Origin: Megascapheus bottae
Lineage: Eukaryota; Chordata; Mammalia; Rodentia; Geomyidae
DNA: 64,000 nucleotides
Assembly: GCA_024803745.1 (NCBI GenBank)
Contig: JANJXV010000043.1
Location: 2,205,501-2,269,500 of the forward strand
Direction: 5' to 3'
The notes under the pieces were generated by a model. It ran no database searches and was not told the origin of the DNA. It worked only from the letters and a program-made list of their open reading frames with translations. Both the position numbers and the translations under genes were made by a program. Below, one piece after another: positions 42,401 to 55,200 of the stretch (positions are counted from its first letter, which is position 1; every line of letters begins with the position of its first letter).

Positions 42401-43101
42401 CCTGAACTTGACCCTAACCCTAACCCTGACCCTGACCCTGACCTGACCCTAACCCTGACCCTGACCCCAACCCTGACCTTGACCCTGACACTGACCCTGA
42501 CCCTAACCCTAACCCTAACCCTAGTCCTAGCCCTAACCCTAACCAAAACCCTGATCCTAACCCTTAACCTAACACTAGCTAAAACCTTAACCCAAACACT
42601 AACCCTAAAACCCTAATACTAACCCAAACCATAGACCTAAAGCTGAGCATAAACCTAACCCTAAAACTTATCCTCTTCTTCACCCTCACCCTAATCCTAA
42701 CCCTAACACTAACCCTAACTCTAACCCTAACCCTAAGCCAAACCGAACCCTAGCCCTAACTCTAACCCTAACATTTAACCCTAACCTAACCCTAAATCTT
42801 AACCTAGACCTAGCCCTAGCCCTAACCCGAACCCTAACCCTAAGCCTAACACTAGCCCTATCCCAAGCCCTAACCCTAGCCCTATCCCTAACCCAAACCC
42901 TAAACCTAACGTAGCCCTAGCCATATCCCTAACCCTAATCCTATCTGTAACTGTAATTTTAAGCCTACGGGTCCCTCACACTAACCGTAACCCTAAAACT
43001 AAAACTAACACTAACACAAAGGGACCATAAATTTAACCCTAACCCTAACTTAAGGGTCCCTAAACCTAAGCCTACCCTTAAACCTAACCTTAGCCCTAGC
43101 C

Positions 43102-43136
<35 letters not shown>

Positions 43137-46100
43137 AACGAACACTAACGCTTACCCTAACTCTAACACTAATCATACCACTCTAACCCTGTTCCTAACC
43201 CTAACCCTAACCTTAAAACGCTAATCCTAACCCAACCCATAAATCTAAAGTGAGCATAACCCTAACCCTATAATTATCCTCTACTTCACCCTCAACATAA
43301 CCCTAACCCTAACACTAACCCTAACTCTAACCATAGCCCTAGCTCTAACCCTAAACGTAAGACTAACTCTACGGGTCCCTAATCCTAACCATACACTAAA
43401 CCTAACCCTAACCCTAAGGGTCGTTAACCCTAACCCTAACCCTAACCCTAAGGGTCCCTAAACACAACCTAAACCCTAACCCTGACCCTGACCCTGACAT
43501 TGAACCTTACCCTAAACCTAACCCTAAAACTGACCCTGACCCTGACCCTGACCTTAACCCTAAACCTAACCCTAACCCTAACCCTAATCCTAACGCTAAG
43601 GGTCCCTAAACCTAACCCTAACCCTAATGGTCCCTACACTAACCTTAACACTTACCCTAAACCTAACCCTAAACCTTGCCCTAACCCTAACCTTAATCCT
43701 AACCCTAACCCTGACCCTAAGCCTTGACCCTAAACCTAACCCTAACACTAACCTTAACACTAATCCTACAACTCTAACCCTATCCCTAACCCTAACATTT
43801 AAACCCTAATCCTAACCAAAACCATGAACCTCAAACTGAGCATAACCCTAACCCTAAAACTTATCCTCTACTTCACCCTCACCCTAATTCTAACCCTAAC
43901 CCTAACCTTAACCCTAACACTTAACCCTAACCATAACCCTAATCCTAACCCTAACCCTAGCCCTAGCCTTAGCACTAGCCCTAACCCTACCATAACCCTA
44001 ACCATAACGCTAACCCTATGTGTCCCTAACCCTAAACTTAACCATAACCCTAACCCTAACCCGAGGGATCCCTAACAGTAACCTTAACCGTAAGGGTCCC
44101 TAAACCTAACCCTGACCCTGACCCTGACCCTGAACCTACTCCTGACCCTGACCCTAACCCTAACTCTAATTCTAACTCTAACCCTAACCCTAACCCTGAC
44201 CCTGACCCTAAACCTAACCCTAAGCCTAACACTAACCCTGACCCGGACCCTCAACCTGACCCCAACCCTATAGCTAACTCTATTCCTAACCCTAATGATC
44301 CCTAACCCTAACCTTAACCATAACCATAACCATAATCATAACCCTAAACCTAGGCCTAGCTCTAAACCTAAACCTAACCCTAACTCTAACACTAACCCTA
44401 ACAGTAACCCTAACAGTAAGGGTACCTAAACCTAATCCTAACCCTAACTGTAACCCTTAACCCTAACCCTAACATTAACCCTAGCCGTACAATTCTAAAC
44501 CTATCCATAACCATAGCCCTAACCCTAAAACCCTAACACTAACCCTAACCATAAACCTAATAATCACCCTAACCCTTACCCTAAACCTTATCCTCTACTT
44601 CAACCTCACCCTAAACCTGACCCTAATCCTAACCCTAACCCTAACTGTAAACCTAACATTAATCCTTCACCTCTAACCCTATCCCTAACCCTAACTCTAA
44701 CCCTAAAACCCTAGTCCTAAGCCTAACCATAAACCTAAAACTGACCCTAACCCTAACCATAAACCTTATCCTCTACTTCAATCTCACCCTCACCCTAAGC
44801 CTAACCCTAACTCTAACCCTAACCCTAACACTAATCTTACAACTCTAACCCAATCCCTAACCCTAACTCTAACCTTAAAACCCTAATCCTAACCCTAACC
44901 ATAAACCTAAAACAGCCTAAACCTAACCCTAAACCTTATCCTCTACTTCACCCTCACTCTAACACTAACCCTAACCCTACCCCTAGCCCTTTCCTGAACC
45001 CTAACCCTAACCCTAACCCTATTCCTAACCCTAAACCTAGCCCTAAACCTAAGTGTCACTAACCCTAACCAAAACTCTAACCTAGCCTGAGGCCTAAACC
45101 TAACGCTAACCCTAACCCTAACGCTGACCCTAAGGATCCCTAACTCTAACCCTAACCCTGACCCTGACCCTGACCCTAACCCTAACGTAAAACTAATCCT
45201 AACACTAACACTGACCGTGACTCTGAAACTGACCATGACCCTGACCCTAACCCTAACCATGACACTGACCCTGACCCTAGCCCTGACCCTGACCCCAACC
45301 ATGACCTGACCCTGTCACTGACCCTGACCCTATCCCTAACCTTAACGCTAGCCCCAACCTTAACCCTAACGCAAACCCTAAAACCATAATCATAATCCAA
45401 ACCATAAACATAAATCTGAGCATAAAACTAACCCTAAAACTTATCCTCTTCTTCACCCTCACCCTAACCCTAACTTTAACACTGACATTAACTCTAACCC
45501 AACCCTAACCGTAACCCTAACCCTAGCCCTAACTCTAAACCTAAACCACATCGTAGCACTAGCCCTAACCCGTACCCTAACCCTAACCCTAACCCTAACC
45601 ATAGCCATAGGCATAACCCTAACCCTAGCGCTTACCCTAACCCTAACCCTAACCCTAACCTTAACCATAAACCTAAGGGTCATAAACCTAACCCTAACCC
45701 TAACCCTATCACTAAATCTAACCTTAGCCCTAGCCCTAACCCTAAGCCTAACCCAAAACCTAAACCTCACACTAACCCTACCCCTAACCCTAACACGAAC
45801 CCTCACCCTAACCCTCACCCTCACCCTTACCCTAACCCTCATCCTAACCCTAATCCACACCCTAACCCTATACCTGACCCTCACCAAACCCTAACCATAA
45901 CCCTCACCCTAACCCTCACCCTCGCCCTAAACCTCACCATAACCCTAACCCTAACACTAACACTAAGCCTAATCCTAAAACAAACCCTGAACTTAACCTT
46001 CACCATAACCCTACCATAACCCTAACACAAACCCTAAGCCTCATGCTCACCCTCACCCTAAACCAAACCCTAAACATAACCCTAACCCTAACCTTCGATT

Positions 46101-46139
46101 TCACCATAACCGGAACCCTATCCCTAAAACTAACCTTAA

Positions 46140-47460
46140 CCCAAACCCTATACCTAGCCCTCGTCCTAACCCTGTACATAACCCTTAACCTAACCGTAAT
46201 TCTAACAGTAGTTTTGGTCCTATCCCTAACCCTAACCATAATGCTAATTCTAACCCTAACCATAACCCTAAGGGTCCCTAATCCTAACCCTCACCCTAAC
46301 CCTAACCCTAACCCTCACCCGCACTCTCACCCTAACCCTCTCACCCTCACCCAAACCCTCACCCTCACTCTAACCCTAACCCTAACCCTGATCCTAACCC
46401 TCATCCTCACCCTAAGCCCAAACCTAAACCTAACCCTAACCCTAACCCTCATCATCACCCTAAACCGTACCCTAAACCTAACCCTAACACTAAAACTAAG
46501 GCTAACCCTTACCCTACCCTAACCCTCACTCTCAACCTCACACCCATCCTAACCCTAACCCAAACCCTAACCCTAACACTAACACTCACCCTAACCCTGA
46601 CGCTAACCCTCAACCTAACTCTAACCATAACCGTAACATTAACACTAACACTCACCCTAACCATCACCCTAACCCTTATCCTAACCCTAAGACTAACCCA
46701 CACGCTAACCCAAACCCTAACCAAAACCCCCACCCTAACCCTCACCCTCTCCCTAAACCATACCCTAACCCTAACCCTAACCGTAATCCAAACCCTAAAC
46801 CTCACATAAACCTAACCCTAACCCTAATCCTAATCCTAAAACTAACCCTAACCCTAACCCTCACTCTCACCCTCACCCTAACCCTAACCCTAAGTAGCAA
46901 CCTAACACTGATCCTAACCCCCACCTTAACCCTAACCCTAACCCTAACCCTAACACTCACCCTAAACCTCACCCTAACCCTTACCCTAACCCTAATCCTA
47001 AACCTTACCCTAAAACCAAACCTAACCCTATCCCTAACCCTCACCTTCACCCTAAAACTCAAACTCACCCCCATCCTAACCCCAAACCTATCCCTAACCA
47101 TAACCCTAAATCAAACCCGAACCCTAATTCTAACCCTAACCCTCACTTAAACCCTAACCTTTACACTAACCACAACCCTAACCCTAAACCTCACTTAACC
47201 CTCACCCTAATCCTAACTCTAACCCTCACCCTCACCCTCAACTAATCCTCATCCTCACCCTAACACTCACTCTCATCAAAACCCTCACCCTATCCCTCAC
47301 CCCAACCCTCACCATAATTCTAACCCTAACCCAAAATTTAACGCTAACCCTAACCCTAACCCAAATCCTAATCCTAGCCCTAGCCCTAACCCAAAACATA
47401 ACCCTAATCCTAACACTAATCCTAACCCTAACGATAAGGGTACCTAACCCTAACCCTAAC
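46140..47460. repeat. Block A, copy 4 (with internal extra sequence)
   Basis: It has GTCCTAACCCTGTACATAAC near 46,164, AAGGGTCCCTAATCC at 46,269, CAAACCCGAACCCTAATTC near 47,110, CCTCATCCTCACCC near 47,247 and AAGGGTACC at 47,436, in the same order as in copies 1 and 2. The two AAGGGT landmarks are about 1,165 bp apart here, against about 600 bp, because about 550 bp of other hexamer sequence lies between roughly 46,500 and 47,090. Confidence 0.65.
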
Positions 47461-48229
47461 CCTAACCGTAACCCTCACCCAAAAACTAACCCTCACCCTA
47501 AGACTAACCTGATGCTTAACCCTAACTCTATTCCTCACCCTAACCCTTACCTTTACCCTAACCCCAACCCTCACCCTAACCCTAAAACTAAGCCTATCCC
47601 TAATTCTCACCCTAACCCTCACACTCACCCTCGCCCTAACACTAAACCTAACCCACACCCTCACACTCACCCTAACCCTATACCGCACCCTAACACTAAA
47701 ACTAACCCTAAAACTAACACTAACCCTAACACTCACCCTAAACCTCACCCTCACCCTAACCCTAAACCTCACCATAACCCTAAAACTAACCCTAACCCTA
47801 ACGCTCACCCTAACCCTCAAACTCGACCTCACCCTCACCCTCACCTTAACCCTAACCCTAACCCTAACCCTCACCCTAATACTAACCCTAAACCTAACCG
47901 TCACTCTCACTATAAACCGAACCCTTACCCTAACCCTAACCCTAACCCTAACCCAAAGGCTAAACCTCACCCTAAGCCTAACCCTCACCATAACCCTTAC
48001 CCTAACCCTCACCCTAACCCTAAACATAACCTTCACCCTAACCCTGAATCTAACCCTAACCCAACCCTCTCCCTTACCCTCACCCTAACCATAAACCTAA
48101 ACCTCACCCTAACCCTAAAACTAACCCTAACCCTAACTGTCACCCTAACCCTCACGCTCACCCTAAACCTCATCCTTACCCTAACCCTCAACTTCACCCT
48201 AACCCTAACCCTAAACCTAACCCTAAACC

Positions 48230-48900
48230 AAACCCTAAACCTAGCCCTAGTCCTAAACCTGTGCATAAACCTAACCCTAACCCTAATTCTACCCCTACCC
48301 CTAACCCTAGTCCTAGCCCTAACTCTAACCATAAACCTAACCGTATCCCTAAACTTAATGCTAATTCTAAACCTAACTGTAACCCCAAGGGTCTCTAATC
48401 CTATCCCTCACCCTCACATTAACCCTAAACCTCACCCTCAAGCTCATCCTCACTCTCACGCTAACCCTAACCCTAACACTCACCCTCACCCAAACCCTCA
48501 CCCTCACCTAAGCCTAAACCTCACCCTATCTCTAAACCTCACGCTCACTCTAACCCTCAGCCTCACCCTCACCCTAAACCTATCCCTAACCCTAACCCTG
48601 ACGCTAACCCTCACCCTCAACCTAACCCTACCCTCACTCTCACCCTAACCCCAAAACTAACCCTAAACCAAACCGACCTCTAACTCTAACGCCAACTCTA
48701 ACCATCACCCGAACCCTAACCCTTATGCTAACCAAAACCCTAACCGTAAAATGCACACTAACCGTCGCCCTAACCCTAAAACTTACCCTAACCCTCACTT
48801 ACACCTTCACCTCATCCTCATATTCACCCTAACCCTCACTCTAACCCTAACTCTAACCCTCACCCTCACCCTAACCCTCACCCTCACCCTCACCCTATCC
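48230..48900. repeat. Block B, copy 2
   Basis: The partner of 16,530-17,200 (offset about 31.7 kb). Within it the landmark pair CTAGCCCTAGTCC and CCCCAAGGGTC is retained. Confidence 0.72.
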
Positions 48901-49699
48901 CTAACTCTCACCGCAACCCTAACCCTAACCCTCACCCTAACCCTCACACTCACCTTCACCCTCACCCTAATCCTAAACTAACCATCACCCTCACCCTAAC
49001 CCTACACCTAACCCTCACCCTAACCCTAAAACTAACCCTAACCCTAACCCTCACCCTAACCCTCATCCTAACCCTAACACTACCCCTAACCCTTACCCTC
49101 ACCCTCACCATAAACAGATCCATAACCTTAACCCTCACCCTAACCCCAAAACTAACCCTCACCCTAATGCTCACCCTAACCCTTACTCTCACCCTCACTC
49201 TAACCCTAACAATAAACATCACCTTAACCCTAACCCTCACCCTAACCCTCACCTTAACCCTCAGCCTAAACCTCACCCTAACCCTAGCCCTAACCCTCAG
49301 CATAACCCTAACCGTACCCTAACCATAACCCTCACGCAAACCCTCACCCTCACGCTAAACCTAACACCAACCCTCACTCTAACCATAACCCTCACCCTAA
49401 CCCTCACACTAACCCTCACCCTAACCCTCACTCTAAACCTAACCCTAACCCTCACCCTAACCCTAAGCCTAATTCTAATCATAACCCTAACCTCACCCTC
49501 ACCCTAACCATAAACATAACCCTAACCCTCACCTTAACCCTAACCGTAACCCTAACCCTAACCCTCACCCTAAACCTAACCCTCACCAAAACCCTAACCC
49601 TAAAACTAACCTTAACCCTAACCCTCACTGTAACCCTCACGTTAACCCAAACCCTAACCCTAAACCTAATAATAATTCAAACCTTAAACCTAGCCCTAG

Positions 49700-52235
49700 C
49701 CCTAACCATAAACATAACACTAACCCTAACCCTAATCCCAATCCTAAAACTAACCCTAATCCTAGAGGTAACACTAACCATAAACCCAAACCTACCCCTA
49801 AATCTAACGCTAACCCTAACCTTAACCCTAACCATAACCATAACCATAACCCTAAGTGTCCTTAAATCTAACCCTTCACCCTATCCATGAACCTAACCCT
49901 AACCCTCACCCTAACCCTCACCCTAAACTTAATCCTAACCATAAACGGAACCCAAACCCGAACCCAAACCATAACCCTAAACCTAACCCAACTCATAACG
50001 CTAACCCCAACCCTAACCCTAACCCTAACCCTAACCCATTCCCTAAACTTAACTGTAAACCTAACCCTAAAACTAACCCTCACCCTAACCCTAACACTCA
50101 ACCTAAACCTAACTCTAACCCTAACCCTTACTCTCACCCTAAACCTAACCCTCAACCTCACCCCAACCCTAACCCTAATCCTCACCCTCACCCTAAAGCT
50201 AATTCTCACCCTCATCCTCACCTTAACCCTAACACTAACTAATAAACCTCACGATAACCCTAACCCTCACCCTAACTCTAACCCTAACCCTCACCCTAAA
50301 CCTAACCCTAACCCTAACCTTCAACCTAACCCTAACACTAGCCCTCACCCTAACCCTCACACTCACCCTAACCCTACACCTAGCCCACACCCTCACCCTC
50401 ACCATAACAATAACCCTAAACCTAACCCTCACCCTCACCATAACCCTAACTCTTATCCTTACCCTCACCTCACCCTACACCTAACCCTAACATTAACTCT
50501 AACCCTCAACCTCACCGTCACTCTAACCCTAAGCCTCACCGTAACCCTAAACCTAACCCTAACTCTAACCCTAAAAATAAACCCTATCTTCTAACCCTAA
50601 CCCTAACCATAACCCTAAGGGTCCCTAACCCTAAACCTAATCCTAAACTAAACCCTAACCCAAGTCCTATCCCCAATGCTAAACATAAACCTAATCCTGA
50701 ACCTAACCCTAACGCTAACCCTAAGATAACCTTAACACTAACACTAACCCTAAGTGTAGTTAGCCCTAACGCTAACCCTAACCCGCACTCTCAGGATAAC
50801 CCTCACCTAAACCCTCACACTAACCCCAACCCTGACCCTCCCTTAAACCTCACCCTAAACCTAAAACTAACCCTAACCCTAACCCTAACCCAGATCATAA
50901 CCTTCACCCTAACCCTATTCCTAACCTTAACCCTCACCATAATCCTAACCCTAACCCTTACCCTAACCTTCAACATAAACCTAACCCTAATCCTTACCCT
51001 AACCCTCACCCTAAACCTAACACACACCCTAACCCTGAACCGAACCAAAACCCTAATCCTAATTCTAACCCTAAACCTAAACCTCACCATAACCCTCACC
51101 CTAACCCAAACCCTAGCCCAAACCATAGGCCTAACCCTCACCTCACCCTCACCCTAAACCTAACCCTTACACTAAACCTAAACCTAACCCTCATCCTCAT
51201 CCTAACCCTAACCCTAATTCTATCGTTAACACTAAATCAAACCCTAAACCTAGCCTTAGCCTTAACCTTATACATAACCCTAACCCTAACTCTAATCCTA
51301 AACCTAAAATTAACGCTAGTCCTAGCCCTAACCCTAACCAAAACATAAACCTAACCCTAAACCTAACATTAACCATAAACTTAACCCTAACCCTAACGTT
51401 AAGTATCCCTAACTCTAAATCTAACCCTAAACATGCCCATAACGCTAACCCCCACCCTGACACTCACCCTAAACCTAACCCTAACACTAACCCAAAACTG
51501 AAACCTAACCCTGACCATAACCCCAACCTTAAAGCTCACCCTCACCCTCACCCTCACCCTCACCCTAACCCTAACACTAAACCTCAAATTAACCCTAACC
51601 CTCACCCTAACCCTCACCCTAAACTTCACCCTAACCCTCACCCTCATGCTAACCCTACGCTAACCCTCACCCTCACCCTAAACCTAACCCTAACCCTAAC
51701 CCTCACCTTAACATTCACCCTAACTCTAACCCTAAACCTCACTCTAACCCTCAGCCTCACTCTAACCCTAATCCTAACAACCCAAACCCTAACCCTAACC
51801 CTCACCTTAACACTCACCTTAACCCTAACCCTAACCCTAACTCTAACCTTAACCCTAACCTCACCCTCACCCTAACCCTAAACATAACCCTAACCTCACC
51901 ATAACCCTAACCCTAACCCTAATCCTCAAACTAAACCTTACTCTCACCCTAACGCTCACGCTAACCCTAACCCTAAAGCTAAAACTAACTTTAATCCTAA
52001 CCCTCACCGTAACCCTCACCCTAACCCAAACCCTAAACCTAACCCTAACCCTAACCCTCACCATCACCCTTACCCTCACCCTAAACAAAATCCTTACCCT
52101 AATCCTAAACCTAACCCTCACACTCACCCTAACCCTAACCCTAACTCTAATCTTAATCCTAATCCAAACGCTAATCCTAGCCCTAGCCCTAACCCTATAC
52201 ATAACCCTAACCCTAACCCTAATCATAATCCTAAA
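49700..52235. repeat. Block C, copy 2, in permuted order
   Basis: 50,230-52,235 matches 21,890-23,910. In addition, 49,700-49,920 matches 23,840-24,060, which lies downstream of copy 1: CTAAGTGTCCTTAA, then CTATCCATGA, and CCTCACC at 49,855-49,920 match 23,995-24,050. The same element therefore precedes the block here and follows it there. This is what an ancestral tandem array with a unit of about 2.5 kb would leave. Confidence 0.78.
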
Positions 52236-55200
52236 ACCCTAACTCTCTCTCTCACCCTCACCCTAACCTTCGCTCTCAACCTCACCCTAAATATAACCCT
52301 CACCCTAAACCTCACCCAAACCCTAACTCTCACCCTATCACCCACCCTAACCATAACCCTCACCCTAACCCTCTCCCTCACCATAACCCTCGCATTAACA
52401 CTCACCCTCATCCTCACTCTTACCCTCACTCTCACCCTAACCCTAACCCTAACACTAACCCTAAACCTAACCCTCACCCTAATTCTCACCCTCACCCTCA
52501 CCCTCACCCTACCCATAACCCTGACCCTAACCCTAATCGTAAGCCTAACCCTAACCCTCAACATAACTCTTCCCCACCCCTAACCCTTACCCTCACTCAA
52601 ACCATCACTCTCACCCTAACCCTAACCCTAACACGAACTCAAACCTTAATCCTAATCCTAACCTAACCCTCATTCTAACCCTAACCCTCACCCTAACCCT
52701 AACCCCAACCCTAACGCTAACACTAACCCTAACCCTCACCCCAAACCTAACCCAAACCCTAACCATAACCCTAACCCTAAACCCACCCTAACCCTAAGCG
52801 TAACCCTCACCCTAACCAACACCCTCACCTTAACCCTAACCTAACCCTAACCCTATCCCAGACCCTCACCCTCACCCTAACCCTAACCATAACCATAAGC
52901 CTAAACCTAACCCTAACAGAAACCTTAACAGTAACATTAACCTGAGCCTTCACCCTAAACCTAACCAACTCTCACCCAAAACCTAACCTTCACCCTAACC
53001 CTAACCTTCACCCCAACGTTCACCCTAACGCTGACCCTACCCCTAACCATCTCCCTAAACCTCACCCTATCTCTAACCCTCACCCTAACACTAACCATAA
53101 CCTTAACCCTAAACCTAACACTCACACTAACCATAACCCTAAACCTAACCCTAAACCTAAACGTAACCCAAATCCAAACCCTCACCATCACCCTAACACT
53201 GACCTTAATCCTAACCCTAACCCTAACCTTAACCCTCAACCTTACCCTAACTCTAAACCTAACCCTCACCCTCGCCCTCACCCTAACCCTAACACTAACA
53301 CTAACCAACCCTAAACCTAACTCTACCCCTAACTCTCCCACTCACACTAAACCTAACCCTCAACTTCACCCTCACCCTCACCCTAAACCTCACCCTAAAC
53401 ATTGCTGAACCCTAACCATAAACATAACCCCTAACTCCCAACCCAAACCCTAACCGTAACGCTAAGGGTCCCTAACCCAAAGCTAACACTAACTGTAATC
53501 TTAACCCTCACCCTATCACTAACGCTAACCCTACATTTAACCCTAACCCTCAGGCTAACCATAAACCCTTACCCTCACATTAACTCTAACCCTAACACTC
53601 ACCCTAACCCTCACTCTCTCCCTAACCCTCACCCTCACCCTAACCCTAATCCTAACCCTAACCTTCAACCTGACCCTAACCCTAATCCTAACACTAACAC
53701 TAACCCCCACCACAGACCTAACCCTAAACCTAAACCTAACTGTAAACCTAACCACCCTCACCTTAACCCAAACCCTAACCCTAAACCAACTCCTCACCCT
53801 ATCCCTAACCCTAGCACACCCTACCCCTAACACTAACCCTAACCCTCAGAATCGCCCTCATCCTAACACTAACCCTTACCCTCACCCTAACCCTATCCCT
53901 GACCCTAACACTAACACTAACCTAAACCCAAACCCTAATCCTAACCATGAACCTAACCCTAACCCTCACCCTAACCCTAACCTAACCCTCAACATCACCC
54001 TAAACCTAACCGTAAACCTAACTCTTACCCTAAACGTAACCCTAACCCTAAACCACATTCTAACCCAAAACCTAACACTAAACCTAACCTGAACTCTAAC
54101 CCTCATCCTCAACCTAACCCAAACCCTAACCCTAACCCTAACTGAAACCCTAACACAAAACCTAACCCTAAACATAACACTAACCCTAACCCACACGCTA
54201 ACACTGAACCTCACCCTAATCCTAACCTTAACCCTAACCCTAAAATTCATCCTAATTCTCACCCTAACTCTAACCCCCCACCAACTCTTACCATAACCCT
54301 AAAACTCACGGTGACCCTAACCCTAACCCTCACCCTCATCCTCACCCTAACCCTCACCCTCACCCAACCCTCACCCTAAACCTCACCCTATCCTTCACCC
54401 TCACCCTCACCCTAACCCTCACCCTAACCCTAATCCTACCCCTAACCCTAACCCTAACCCAAAAACTAACCCTAACTCTAACCCTAAGCATCACCCTCAC
54501 ACTAATCCTACCCGAACCCTCACCCTCAGCCTCACCCTATCCCTAACACTAACACTAACACTAACCCAAACCCTAACCCTAACCCTGACCTAACCCTAAC
54601 CCTAACCCTAACCCTAACCTTACCGTAAGGCTAAAAGTCCCTAACCCTAACCCTAACCTAAAACTAACCCTATCCCTAGTCCTAGCCATAACCCTAACCA
54701 TAAAACTAAAACTAACCCTAATCCTAAAGCTAACCCTGAACTTAACCCTAACCCTAAACCTAACCCTAAGTGTCCCTAACCCTAAACTTAACCGTAACCC
54801 TAACCCAAACCCTAACTCCAAACCTAACCCTAACCCTAAGCCTAACCCTCAACCTAACCCTCACCCTCACCCTAACCCTAACCCTAACTCTAACCCTAAC
54901 CCTCACCTTAACAATAACCCTAACCTTAAAACTAACCCTCACCCTAACCCTAACCCAAACCTTCACCCTTACACTAACCCTCACCCTAAACATCACCCTA
55001 ACCCAAACCCTCAACTCACCTTCACCCTAACACTAACCTTAACCCTAACCATAAACATAACCCAAACCCTAACCCTAACCCTAACCCACACCCTCACCAT
55101 AACCCTCACCCTAACTCTAATCCAAACCCTAACACAAAACGCTCACAATCACCCTAACCCTAATCCTAATACTCAACCTCACCCTAAACCTAACTCTAAA

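Larger units (their letters stand above)
24200..45650. repeat. Satellite domain 2: CCCTAA/CCCTGA/CCCTAG dialect with conserved non-telomeric words
   Basis: CCCTCA becomes sparse, while CCCTGA runs (for example 25,230-25,450, 33,950-34,070, 42,400-42,500) and CCCTAG words are common. Several words far from the hexamer recur in mosaic order: ACAATTCTAATCCTATCC (about 11 sites, 24.2-44.5 kb), CTACAACTCTAACCCTATCC (about 24), AAACTGAGC followed by TTATCCTCTACTTCACC (about 45, from about 24,515 to 45,441), and AAGGATCCCTAACTCTAA (7). I did not find the last two in domains 1 or 3. Spacing is irregular (0.15-5 kb), as expected for repeated unequal exchange. Stretches without a separate entry hold only these words and degenerate hexamers; there is no gene. 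Confidence 0.85.

Noticed and set aside
24230..44850. CRISPR array (regularly recurring words)
   Set aside because: Spacing is irregular, the intervals are themselves hexamer satellite and not unique spacers, and the genome appears mammalian.
24515..45460. CENP-B box in the domain-2 landmark words
   Set aside because: The words lack the TTCG and CGGG core positions of the CENP-B box on either strand.
47512..48648. 378-codon open frame on +, the longest in the window
   Set aside because: It reads as Pro-Asn/Pro-His and then Leu-Thr dipeptides, the direct translation of CCTAAC/CCTCAC and CTAACC hexamers. It has no domain, no codon structure and no promoter. The frame is open because CCCTAA has a stop in only one of its three frames.
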